Origin: Halorubrum amylolyticum
Lineage (GTDB): Archaea > Halobacteriota > Halobacteria > Halobacteriales > Haloferacaceae
NCBI RefSeq assembly: GCF_004114995.1
Contig: NZ_SDJP01000010.1
Coordinates: 19,736 to 83,735, forward strand
Reading direction: 5' to 3'
DNA: 64,000 nt
Shown: in pieces, positions 24,325 through 33,400 of the stretch
Layout of the letters: every line of letters starts with the position of its first letter
Numbering within the stretch: the stretch's first letter is position 1
Translations under genes and position numbers: made by a program
The notes under the pieces: generated by a model
Seen by the model: only the letters and a program-made list of their open reading frames with translations
What the model was told of the DNA's origin: nothing
The model's database searches: none

Positions 24325-25929
24325 TCAGTCGTGGCGGAAGCAGCGCGAGCCCGTAAAGGCCATCGCCATGTCGCGTTCGTCGGCCGCGGCGATCACGTCC
24401 TCGTCGTTGACGGAACCGCCGGGCTGGATCACGGCCTCGATGCCGGCCTCGGCCGCCTCCTCGATCGCGTCCGGGAACGGGAAGAAGGCGTCCGAGGCCA
24501 TCACCGCTCCCTCGGCGGACTTTCCGTCGGCGTCCTTCTCCGCCTTCATCGCCGCGAGCGTGACGGCGTCGACGCGGGACACCTGCCCCATCCCGACGCC
24601 GACCGTCTCCGTGCCGGTCGCGAACAGGATGCCGTTCGACTTCACGTGTTTGAGCGTCTTCCACGCGAACAGCATCGTCTCCAGCTGCTCGTCGGTGGGT
24701 TCGCGTTCGGTGACCACGTCGAGGTCGGCGGCGGTCGGCGACTGCCGGTCCCGCTCTTGGACCAGCCGTCCGCCGACGATCGGCTTCTCGGTGAACCGCT
24801 CGGAGAAGCGCTCGTCGTCCTCGCCGAGGGGACCGACGTCGAGCACGCGGAGGTTCTTCTTCTCCCGGAGCACGTCGAGCGCGCTGTCGGTGTAGCCGGG
24901 TGCGACGACGACCTCCTTAAACGAGTCGACGACCGCGTCGGCGGTGTCGGCGTCGCACTCGCGGTTCACGGCGACGATGCCGCCGAACGCGGACTTCGCG
25001 TCGGTGCGGAGCGCGCGGTCGTACGCGTCCGCGAGCGTGTCGCTCGTCGCGCAGCCGGCCGGGTTCGTGTGCTTGATCACGGCGGCGGCGGGTTCGTCGA
25101 ACTCCTTGACGAGGTTCAAGGCGGCGTCGGCGTCGTTGTAGTTGTTGTACCCCATCCCCTTCGCGCCGGGGTTCAGCTGGGGGGCGTCGACGACGCTCGC
25201 CTCCTCGCAGCCGTCGTCGACGTAGAGCGCGGCGTCTTGGTGGGGGTTCTCGCCGTACCGCAGCGTGTCCGCGCGCTCCTCGGAGACGAAGCGCCGCTCG
25301 GGGAAGTCGCCGCCGGCGTCGCCGTCGACGGTCACGTTCACGGGCGCGTCGTCGCCGTCGCGCTCGACCGTCACCCGATCCTCCGCGAACCACCGGACCG
25401 CCCGCGGGTACGCCGTGAATTCGGCGTCGTGAAGCACGCGGTCCTTCAGCGCGTCGGCGTCGTCGCCCTCGTAGACGGGCACCGGCTCCTGCGTGACGAT
25501 CGGGCCGGCGTCGACCTCCTCGGTGACGACGTGGACGGTGCAGCCGGTGGTGCGGACGCCGGCGTCGAGCACCTGCTCGTGGGCGTCCGTGCCGGGGAAC
25601 GCCGGCAGCAGCGACGGGTGGACGTTCAGCGTCGTGGGGGCCGCGTCGAGGAACTCGTCTGTGAGCACGCGCATGTACCCGTCCAGACAGACGAGATCGA
25701 AGTCGTACCCGGCCAGTCGGTCTACGATCCGTCGCTCGTGGGCCTCGCGCGACTCGTCCTCCTCGCGCTCGACGACCTCGGTGGGTATCCGGCGCTCCGT
25801 GGCGGCCTCCAGCACGGGGGCCTGCTCGCGGTTGGTCAGGACGACCGACAGCTCTGCGCCGCCCGGCGCGGCGTCGGCGATGTGTCTGAGGTTCCGTCCC
25901 CGGTTGCTCGCGAGTCCGGCGATCTTCAT
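24325..25929 (-). CDS. purH: Bifunctional GAR/AICAR formyltransferase (PurN-PurH fusion)
   Basis: A 534-residue fusion. Residues 1-190 are a PurN-like formyltransferase with the catalytic set N102, H104 (NVHPSLLP) and D140 (EEVDAGPI). Residues 212-534 are the AICAR transformylase half of PurH, with the catalytic pair K286-H287 (VIKHTNPAG). The N-terminal IMP cyclohydrolase domain of bacterial PurH is replaced by the PurN part, an arrangement known in haloarchaea, where the last step uses another cyclohydrolase. Both halves use formyl-tetrahydrofolate. The start at 25929 begins the first strand. It is divergent from purB, the next purine gene. Confidence 0.88.
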   Translation of the reverse strand: MKIAGLASNRGRNLRHIADAAPGGAELSVVLTNREQAPVLEAATERRIPTEVVEREEDESREAHERRIVDRLAGYDFDLVCLDGYMRVLTDEFLDAAPTTLNVHPSLLPAFPGTDAHEQVLDAGVRTTGCTVHVVTEEVDAGPIVTQEPVPVYEGDDADALKDRVLHDAEFTAYPRAVRWFAEDRVTVERDGDDAPVNVTVDGDAGGDFPERRFVSEERADTLRYGENPHQDAALYVDDGCEEASVVDAPQLNPGAKGMGYNNYNDADAALNLVKEFDEPAAAVIKHTNPAGCATSDTLADAYDRALRTDAKSAFGGIVAVNRECDADTADAVVDSFKEVVVAPGYTDSALDVLREKKNLRVLDVGPLGEDDERFSERFTEKPIVGGRLVQERDRQSPTAADLDVVTEREPTDEQLETMLFAWKTLKHVKSNGILFATGTETVGVGMGQVSRVDAVTLAAMKAEKDADGKSAEGAVMASDAFFPFPDAIEEAAEAGIEAVIQPGGSVNDEDVIAAADERDMAMAFTGSRCFRHD

Positions 25930-26098
25930 ACGCGAGTGGTCCGACCGATCGCGTATATCGATTGCGGTCCGTTCCGGGGGTAGATCCACGTTTGCGGATA
26001 AGATATCCCACCCGAGCCCAAAAACTGCGACTACCTATCCACGTCTGTGCGATTCCCCCATCGACACGCTTTTGCTCGCTCCGGCGGCAGTCGCGGAC

Positions 26099-27619
26099 AT
26101 GACCGACGACTCCGAACCGGCGGGCGACGAGGCGCCGGACGAGGGCGCGCCGGACGAGGGCACGCCGGACGAGGGCACGCCGGCCGACGAACCGATCCCC
26201 GGGCTGTCGCGCTCGGACCCGCTCGCCGCGGTGTCCCCGCTCGACGGGCGGTACGCCTCCCGGACCGCCCCGCTGTCGCCGTACGCGAGCGAGGCCGCGC
26301 TCATGCGCGCCCGGACCCGCGTCGAGGTCGAGTACCTGATCGCGCTCGTCGCCCTCGACGCGACCCCGGTCGCGCTCGACGAGGAGGCCGAGGCGGCGAT
26401 TCGGGCGGTCTACGAGGAGTTCTCCGCCGAGGACGCCCGCCTGATCAAGGCGCTGGAGGTCGAGGGCGCCGAGGGGTACGGCGCGACCAACCACGACGTG
26501 AAGGCGGTCGAGTACTTCCTGCGGGTCCGACTCGACGGGCTGGCGGAGTCCGGCGCGATCGCCGACGGGGAGGCGCTGTACCCGTGGATCCATTTCGGGC
26601 TCACGAGCGAGGACGTGAACAACCTCGCGCACCGCCTGCTGGTGACGCAGGCCGTGAGCGAGGTGGTCGTGCCCGCGATCCGCGAGGTCCGAGACGCGCT
26701 CGCCGACCTCGCGCAGGAACACCGCGACGCGCCCATGCTGGCGCGCACCCACGGCCAGCCCGCGACGCCGACGACGTTCGGCAAGGAGATGGCCGTGTAC
26801 GCCTCGCGGCTCGGTCGCGCGCTCGGGCGAGTCGTCGTCGCGAACGGCGATCTCTCCGGGAAGCTCGCGGGCGCCTCGGGCACCTACGCCGCCCACGACG
26901 CGGCCTACTCCGAGGTCGACTGGCCCGCCTTCGCCGAGTCGTTCGTGCGCGGGCTCGATCTGGAACACACCGCGCTCGCGACGCAGGTGAATCCCTGCGA
27001 CGACCTGGCGGCGCTGTTCGACGCGCTGCGGGGCGTCAACAACGTCCTCCTCGATCTGGATCTCGACGCGTGGCTCTACGTCTCCGACCGCTACCTCGGC
27101 CAGCGGACCGTCGAGGGCGAGACCGGCTCCTCGACGATGCCGCACAAGGTGAACCCGATCGACTTCGAGAACAGCGAGGGGAACCTCTCGAAGGCGAACT
27201 CGGACCTCACCTTCCTCGCCGACTACGTGACGACCTCGCGGCTCCAGCGCGACCTCTCGGACTCCACCGTCAAGCGCAACGTCGGCGCCGCCTTGGCGCA
27301 CTGCCTGATCGGCTACTCGAAGGCCGGCGACGGGCTCGCGACGGTGGTCCCGAACGAGACCGTCATGCGCGAGGAGCTGGCGGCGACGCCCGAGGTGATC
27401 GGCGAGGCCGTCCAGACGATCCTCCGACGCGAGGGCGACACGGACGCCTACGAGCGCGTGAAGGGGCTCACTCGCGGGAAGCGCGTCACTCTCGACGACT
27501 TCCGCGACCTCTTCGACGACCTCGATGTCGACGAGGGCGTCCGCGAGGAGCTGAAGGCGCTGACCCCGGCCGGCTACGTCGGCGTCGCCGACGAGCTTGT
27601 CGACGAGGTCGACGAGTAG
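26099..27619 (+). CDS. purB: Adenylosuccinate lyase
   Basis: A 506-residue fumarase-superfamily lyase. The signature loop GSSTMPHKVNP starts at residue 343, and AVSPLDGRY near the N-terminus, ARTHGQPATPTTFGKE and GATNHDVKAVEYF are the other active-site regions. It acts twice in purine synthesis, releasing fumarate from SAICAR and adenylosuccinate. An N-terminal extension of about 35 residues is built of repeats (DEGAPDEGTPDEGTP) and should be disordered. It faces away from the purNH gene, with which it shares a 169-bp promoter region. Confidence 0.93.
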   Translation: MTDDSEPAGDEAPDEGAPDEGTPDEGTPADEPIPGLSRSDPLAAVSPLDGRYASRTAPLSPYASEAALMRARTRVEVEYLIALVALDATPVALDEEAEAAIRAVYEEFSAEDARLIKALEVEGAEGYGATNHDVKAVEYFLRVRLDGLAESGAIADGEALYPWIHFGLTSEDVNNLAHRLLVTQAVSEVVVPAIREVRDALADLAQEHRDAPMLARTHGQPATPTTFGKEMAVYASRLGRALGRVVVANGDLSGKLAGASGTYAAHDAAYSEVDWPAFAESFVRGLDLEHTALATQVNPCDDLAALFDALRGVNNVLLDLDLDAWLYVSDRYLGQRTVEGETGSSTMPHKVNPIDFENSEGNLSKANSDLTFLADYVTTSRLQRDLSDSTVKRNVGAALAHCLIGYSKAGDGLATVVPNETVMREELAATPEVIGEAVQTILRREGDTDAYERVKGLTRGKRVTLDDFRDLFDDLDVDEGVREELKALTPAGYVGVADELVDEVDE

Positions 27620-27708
27620 CGTCACAAGGGGAGCGGCGAGTGGCGCCACGGGAGGTGCGGCGAGTGGCGCCACAAGAGGTTTACCCGTCGCGGGAGCAGA
27701 TGGCACCG

Positions 27709-28071
27709 ATGCCCTCCGACGACGGCGAGACGGAGTACTCCGTCTTCGACGACGAACAGACCGACGACCGAGACCGCGCGACCGACGATCGGGAGCGACC
27801 GGGCGGCGACCGGGATCGCACGACGGGCGATCGGTCCACCGGGACCGACGACCACCACGACTCGATCGCCGCCGGCGACGGCCACGGCTGCCCGAAGTGC
27901 GGCGGCGAGGAGACCGAGACGGACGAGATCGCCACGAGCGGCACCGGCCTCACCAAGCTGTTCGACGTGCAAAACCGCCGGTTCACGGTGGTCTCGTGCG
28001 CCGACTGCGGCTACTCGGAGCTGTACAAGGGGCGGTCGTCCGGCGACGCGATCGACTTCTTCATCGGGTGA
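27709..28071 (+). CDS. COG3478-like zinc-ribbon protein
   Basis: A 120-residue protein whose first half is very acidic and repetitive (TDDRDRATDDRERPGGDRDR), probably disordered. The second half is a zinc ribbon: CPKCGGEETETDE, then RRFTVVSCADCGYSELYKG, giving CxxC twice. This layout matches predicted nucleic-acid-binding zinc ribbons of COG3478. ATG 27709 is centred about 27 nt after a TTTACC box; an in-frame ATG at 27700 is the alternative. Two near-identical 16-bp units (CGGCGAGTGGCGCCAC) lie between it and purB. Confidence 0.7.
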   Translation: MPSDDGETEYSVFDDEQTDDRDRATDDRERPGGDRDRTTGDRSTGTDDHHDSIAAGDGHGCPKCGGEETETDEIATSGTGLTKLFDVQNRRFTVVSCADCGYSELYKGRSSGDAIDFFIG

Positions 28072-28167
28072 GATAGCCGGGCGCGGCGCGGACGTTCGGT
28101 TCCCTCCCCTCCCGCCCCGCCAATGGCGACCGATTTATGTCGGCAGAGGGAAACACTTCGACCGCGC

Positions 28168-29067
28168 ATGGTCTCCCTCCGTTCACCCTCCACGCTCCCG
28201 ATCGTCGGCGTCCTCGTCGACGGTAAAACGTACAGACACCTGTTGTACCTCCTGCTCGCGGTCCCGGTCGGGTTCATCTACTCGACGCTGTTCTCGTTCG
28301 GATTCCTGTTCGGGGTCGTGTTCTCCGTGGTGCTCGTCGGGCTCGTCCTCCTCGTGGCGACGCTTCTCGGGGCCCGGATCGCCGCCGGCTTCGAACGCTG
28401 GCTCGCCAACCGGCTGTTGGGAACGGACCTCGACCGGTACGACGACGTGCCAGCCGACGCGGGCGGCGCGGTCGCGAACGTCAGGAAGTACGTCGACGCG
28501 GCGTCGACGTGGCGGGGCGTCGGCTTCCTCTCGCTGAAGTTCTTCGTCACCGTCCTCGCGTTCGTCCCCCTGTTCGCGCTCGCGAACGGGCTCCCGCTCG
28601 TCGTCGCCCCGCTGCGGTATCCCTACGTGGTCAACTTCGGCGAATCCAACGGGGAGCCGGTGACGTGGGCGATCGAGACGCTCCCCGAGGCGCTGCTCGC
28701 GGTCCCGGTCGGAATCGTCGGGGTGCTCGCGGCGCTCCATATCACGAACCTCGTCGCGTACGTCTGCCGGCGGATGGCGACCGCGCTGCTCGGAGAGCCG
28801 ACGGCGGACGACGGGGCGTCGAAGAATTCCGCGGGGACCGGCGGCCCGGCGCCTACCGACTCGGCGCTCGCTGCCGGGTCGGCTCCTACCGACCCGGCAT
28901 CTGCTCACGACGAACCGGAAGACGACGAACCGGAAGACGACGAACCGGAAGACGAGGCGCCGACAGGCGCCGAATCCGTGGCCCCTGAAGCTGACGAGTT
29001 CATCCCGGCGGACGCCGTCGATCCGGAGTCGGACGACGGCTCGGATCGAGGCGAAGACCGCTCCTGA
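28168..29067 (+). CDS. Membrane protein with a putative sensor domain and acidic tail
   Basis: A 299-residue protein with four hydrophobic segments: a closely spaced pair at about 24-70 and two more at about 125-205. The pattern (YLLLAVPVGFIYSTLF, then a long aliphatic helix ending in RIAAGFERWLANRLLG) resembles the putative sensor domain seen in front of actinobacterial kinases. No kinase or DNA-binding domain follows; instead there is a cytoplasmic acidic tail with DEPED repeats. The function is unknown. A GATTTATG box sits about 32 nt before ATG 28168. Confidence 0.68.
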   Translation: MVSLRSPSTLPIVGVLVDGKTYRHLLYLLLAVPVGFIYSTLFSFGFLFGVVFSVVLVGLVLLVATLLGARIAAGFERWLANRLLGTDLDRYDDVPADAGGAVANVRKYVDAASTWRGVGFLSLKFFVTVLAFVPLFALANGLPLVVAPLRYPYVVNFGESNGEPVTWAIETLPEALLAVPVGIVGVLAALHITNLVAYVCRRMATALLGEPTADDGASKNSAGTGGPAPTDSALAAGSAPTDPASAHDEPEDDEPEDDEPEDEAPTGAESVAPEADEFIPADAVDPESDDGSDRGEDRS

Positions 29068-29135
29068 TCCGGCATCGGGTCCCGGCGACTCCCCGCCCCC
29101 GGTGCGCTTATTCTCGTGCGACCGTCAGAGCCGGT

Positions 29136-29381
29136 ATGGCTCCGACGCTCGTCGCCGCCGCCGTCGGCGCGTTGCTGGCGGCGGCCCTGCTCGGCGGCGC
29201 GTTCGACCGACGCGCGGTCGCGGTCGTCGTCGCGGCCGCGGTCGCTCCCGACCTCGACGCGGCCGCGAGCCTCGTCGTTCCGGGCGCGACGAACGCGCTC
29301 TTCCACGCCCTCTGGCTCCCGCTGCTCGCGGGGGCCGCGCTCTACTGGGACACCACTGCGGGCGGCGAGTCTCGGCTCTGA
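29136..29381 (+). pseudogene. Truncated YdjM/DUF457-like membrane hydrolase
   Basis: An 81-residue open frame with two hydrophobic helices. APDLDAAAS and NALFHALWLPLLAGAALYWDT match the start of haloarchaeal metal-dependent membrane hydrolases like that at 15.6 kb. The protein then stops at GESRL, where full-length relatives continue for another 80 or more residues. A TATA-like GCGCTTATTC lies 27 nt before the ATG, so it may still be expressed. The sequence just after the stop is AT-richer and unrelated, and tRNA-Ala is close, which suggests the 3' end was lost in a rearrangement. Confidence 0.6.
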
Positions 29382-29459
29382 CCCGATCCGGTTGATACCG
29401 TACTGTATAGCGTCTCTACTGTGTGTCTGAGAACAGCCGATATAACGGAGGTGTCGGAA

Positions 29460-29472
29460 TGGACTCGCGGGG
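29460..29472 (-). repeat. Partial copy of the tRNA-Ala 3' end
   Basis: TGGACTCGCGGGG repeats exactly the last 13 bases of the tRNA gene at 29533-29545, in the same orientation, 73 bp away. Integrases of haloarchaeal elements often use tRNA 3' ends, so this may be an attachment-site remnant. Confidence 0.5.
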
Positions 29473-29532
29473 GTCCCGTGAGTGGAACGAACGGGACCAC
29501 ACGAGGGAACGAGACGAACGAAGTGAGTCGAG

Positions 29533-29604
29533 TGGACTCGCGGGGATTTGAACCCCGGGCCTTCCCCGTGCCAGGGGGATGATCTACCACTGATCTACGA
29601 GCCC
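29533..29604 (-). tRNA. tRNA-Ala (anticodon GGC)
   Basis: A 72-nt cloverleaf on the minus strand. The acceptor stem GGGCTCG pairs with CGAGTCC (one G-U), the D arm is GATC/GATC with AGTGGTA, the anticodon stem is TCCCC/GGGGA around CTGGCAC, and the T arm is CGGGG-TTCAAAT-CCCCG. Discriminator base A. No intron and no encoded CCA. It reads GCC and GCU alanine codons. Confidence 0.95.
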
Positions 29605-29686
29605 TCGTACGCATCCATTCGTTCCCCGCTGGATATATTAAGGCCTTCGACTCGCCGACACCGGCGACACCGACTCCCACACGGCC

Positions 29687-30295
29687 TCAGATCCGCGCGG
29701 AATCGACGTACACGTCGAGGTCCACGTCGCGCGTCGAGTCCTCCAGGTCGCGCACGGCGCGCTCGACGACGCGCTCGGCCTCGCCTCTGATCAGGGGGAT
29801 CGCCTTCTTCAGCACCCAGTCGAAGGAGACGAGCGTCGGGAGATCGAGCGTGTCAGAGCTGGCAGAGCCGGGGTCGAACTCGACTTCGAGCGCGACCTCG
29901 CAGGGGTGATCGGTCGGGTCAGTCGGGTCAGTCGGGTCGGTCGAGTCGGCCGGGCCGGCCGGGTCGGCTGGATCGGTGTCGCCGTCGGCGGTCGGGTCTC
30001 CGTCTGCCTCCGCCGGCGTCACCCGCCAACACCCGCCGGCGTCGATGTCCTTCGTGATCTCCCAGTCGATCCGCTCGGGCGGCTCGACGCCGGTCACGCG
30101 CGAGTGGGCCGTGTAGGTGATCTTCCACCACGCGAACGTCAGCGCGTAGCGGGTGTTCGGTCCGCCTTCCCCTTCCAGCGTTCGCACCTCTCGGAGGTAC
30201 TCCGAGTAGTCGGCGTACCGCGGGAAGTCGAGCAGGAACGCGTACACGTCCTCGGGGTCGGCGTACACCTCCGTGCTCACGACGAGTTCGTCCAC
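29687..30295 (-). CDS. SRPBCC (START/polyketide cyclase-like) protein
   Basis: A 202-residue protein with the helix-grip layout: a first strand VSTEVYADPEDVYAFLLDFPRYADY, central strands around WWKITYTAHSRV, and a long C-terminal helix (WVLKKAIPLIRGEAERVVERAV). Such proteins bind hydrophobic ligands or act in coenzyme or lipid handling. A loop of about 25 residues made of DPxDP/TDP repeats (nine-base tandem repeats in the DNA around 29917-29975) interrupts the domain. The ATG at 30295 lies 26 nt after a GCTTAATAGG box, fitting a leaderless start. Confidence 0.75.
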   Translation of the reverse strand: MDELVVSTEVYADPEDVYAFLLDFPRYADYSEYLREVRTLEGEGGPNTRYALTFAWWKITYTAHSRVTGVEPPERIDWEITKDIDAGGCWRVTPAEADGDPTADGDTDPADPAGPADSTDPTDPTDPTDHPCEVALEVEFDPGSASSDTLDLPTLVSFDWVLKKAIPLIRGEAERVVERAVRDLEDSTRDVDLDVYVDSARI

Positions 30296-30315
30296 GGAGG
30301 GGGGTTCGGCCGGCG

Positions 30316-30325
30316 CCTATTAAGC
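30316..30325 (-). promoter_or_regulatory. TATA box of the SRPBCC gene
   Basis: GCTTAATAGG on the minus strand is centred about 26 nt before the start at 30295. Confidence 0.5.
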
Positions 30326-30447
30326 GGTCCGACGACCGGACGCGAGGTACGTCTCCCCGGCGCAATCGCCCGTCGACGGTGACCGGCGCGGACCTGACGA
30401 TCGCGTTGGCGGTCGGCGAGGACGCCGCCCGCGAGCGCCACGCCGAC

Positions 30448-33400
30448 TCAGTCGTCGCTCGACGCCTGTCCGGTCGCGTCGGAGGCCGAACCGGGGACGG
30501 CGGCAGCGGGCTCCGGCAGCTCATCGCGCACGTCGGCGCCCGTGCCCTCGGAGATGATCTCGGCGTAGGCGTCGGGGAAGACGCGGACGAAGTCGTCGAT
30601 CGCGGCCGTCCAGTCGTCGAGCAGCTCGGCCGCGCGGTCGCTGTCGGTGTAGGCGTGGTGGTTCTCGACGAGCCGGCGGAGCATGCGCTCGTCGGACTCC
30701 TCAAGGGCCTCCGAGACCGATACCATCTCGCGGTTCACGCGGTCGTCGAGCCGGTCGTCCGGGTCGTACACGTAGGCGACCCCGCCGGACATCCCGGCCG
30801 CGAAGTTCCGCCCGGTGTCGCCGAGCACGGCGACGGCGCCGCCGGTCATGTACTCACAGCCGTGGTCGCCGACGCCCTCGACGACCGCCGTCACGCCGGA
30901 GTTGCGGACGCCGAAGCGCTCGCCGGCGACGCCGTTGACGTAGACCTCGCCCGCGGTGGCGCCGTACAGCCCGACGTTGCCGGCGACGACGTTCTCGGCG
31001 GGGTCGTAGCCGGCCTCCTCGGGCGTGTCGATCACGATCCGACCGCCGGAGAGCCCCTTGCCGACGTAGTCGTTGGCGGCGCCGGACAGCTCCATGGTGA
31101 TGCCGGACGCGAGGAACGCCCCGAAGCTCTGGCCCGCGTAGCCGTCGAACCGGCAGGTGACGGTGTCGTCCGGGAGGCCGTCGCCACCGTGCTCGGAGAC
31201 GACGCGGTTCGAGAGGGCGGCGCCGACCGCGCGGTCGACGTTCTCCACGTCGCGGGTGAGCGCGACGGGCGCGCCGTCCTCGATCGCCGGGCTCGCCTCC
31301 TCGATGAGGTCCCAGTCGAGCAGCTCGTCGATGCCGGGGTGGTCCTGCTCGCGGGTCTTCGTCCGGGCGTCGCCCGCGGGCTCGGCGATGACCGCCGACA
31401 GGTCGAGGTGTTTGGCCTTCTCGTGGTCCGTCTCGCGCTGGGAGAGGAGCTCGGGCCGCCCGATGAACTCCTCGACCTCCGTGTAGCCGAGCTCGGCCAT
31501 GATCTCCCGGAGCTCCTGCGCGATGAACGTCATGTAGTTGATGACGTGGTCCGGCTGGCCGGGGAAGCGCTGACGGAGGTCCTCGCGCTGGGTGGCGACG
31601 CCGACCGGGCAGGTGTTCTCGTGGCACTGCCGGGCCATCACGCAGCCCGAGGTGACGAGCGACGCGGTGCCGAACACGTACTCCTCGGCGCCGAGCGCGG
31701 CGGCGACCGCCACGTCGCGGCCGGTCTTGAGCCCGCCGTCCGCGGTGACGCGGATGCGGTCCCGCAGGCCGGTCGCGCGGAGCATCTGGTTCGCCTCGGC
31801 GAGCCCCAGCTCCCACGGGAGCCCCGCGTTCTTGATCGACGTCTTCGGCGACGCGCCGGTCCCGCCGTCGTGGCCGGAGACGTGGACCACGTCGGCGTTC
31901 GCCTTCGCGACGCCCGCCGCGATGGTGCCGATGCCGGCCTCGGAGACCAGCTTCACGTTGACGTCCGCGTCGGGACTCGCGGCCTTCAGGTCGAAGATCA
32001 GCTGTTTGAGGTCCTCGATCGAATAGATGTCGTGTTGCGGCGGCGGCGAGATGAGCCCGACGCCGGGGGTGGAACACCGGACGTGCGCGATCATCTCGTT
32101 GACCTTCTTCCCGGGGAGGTGACCGCCCTCGCCGGGCTTCGATCCCTGCGCCATCTTGATCTGCAGCTCGTCGGCGCTCGCGAGGTACTCGGAGGTGACG
32201 CCGAACCGTCCGGAGGCGACCTGCTTGACGCTACACTCTTTCTCGGTGTCGAACCGCTCCGGGGGCTCGCCGCCCTCGCCCGTGTTCGACTTCGCGCCGA
32301 GCCGGTTCATCGCTATCGCGTTGTTCTCGTGGGCCTCCGGCGAGATGCTCCCGAGGCTCATCGCGGCCGTCGAGAAGCGCTCCACGATCGACTCGACCGG
32401 CTCGACCTCCTCGACCGGGACCGGATCGCGGTCGGATTCGAACGAAAGGAGCCCGCGGAGCGTCTGGAGCTCCTCGGACTGATCGTTGACCAGCTCCGCG
32501 AACTCTTGGTACTGCTCGTAGTCGCCGCCGCGAACCGCCTGCTGGAGCGTCCCGACCGTCTGGGGGTTCCAGCCGTGCTTCACGCCCGACGAGCGGTGTT
32601 CGTACTCGCCGATCGTCTCCAGTTCGGGGTCCGCGCCGAACGCCATCGCGTGGCGCGTCCGGAGGTCATCTTCGATCTCCGCGATCCCGATCCCCTCGGT
32701 GCGGATCTCGGTCCCCTCAAAGTACTCGGCGACGAGGGACGACGAGAGCCCGACCGCCTCGAAGATCTGGGCGCCCTGGTACGACTCCATCGTCGAGATA
32801 CCCATCTTCGCCATCGTCTTGAGGAGGCCGTCCTCCAGCGCGTGGCGGTAGGCGGCGAGCGCCTCGTCCTCGTCGGCGCCGTCGGGGCCGGCGACCACGT
32901 CGGCGATGGAGGCGTACGCGAGGTACGGGTCGATCGCGTCCGCGCCGTAGCCGACCAGCGTCGCGACGTGGTGGACCTCGTGCGGCTCGCCGGACTCGAC
33001 GACGAGCCCCGCGCGGTTCCGCAGGCCGTTGCGGACGAGGTGGTGGTGGACCGCGCCGGTCGCGAGCAGGCTCGGCACCGCGAGCCGGTCCGGGCCGACC
33101 GCCCGGTCGGAGAGCACCACGGCGTCGGCCCCGTCCCGGATGGCGGTCGCGGCGTCCTCGCGGACGCGGCTCACGGCGTCGACCAGCGAGCCGTCGCGGT
33201 CGTACGTCACGTCGACGGTCACGGAGGTGAACGACGGGGCGTCCCCCGCCTCACCGTCTCCCGCTCCCGGCGCGCGCTCGCCCGGCCCCGGGAGTTCGCG
33301 CAGCGCGGCGGTCTCGGCGTCAGTGAGGATCGCGGTGTCGGAGACGATCTGCTCGGCGTGTTCGGGCGTCTCGTCCAGCAGGTTCCGCTGGTTCCCGATC

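Noticed and set aside
24917..27706. A 929-codon minus-strand frame covering purB and the end of purNH
   Set aside because: It crosses two well-supported genes in other frames and has no recognisable domain; it is a shadow of purB.
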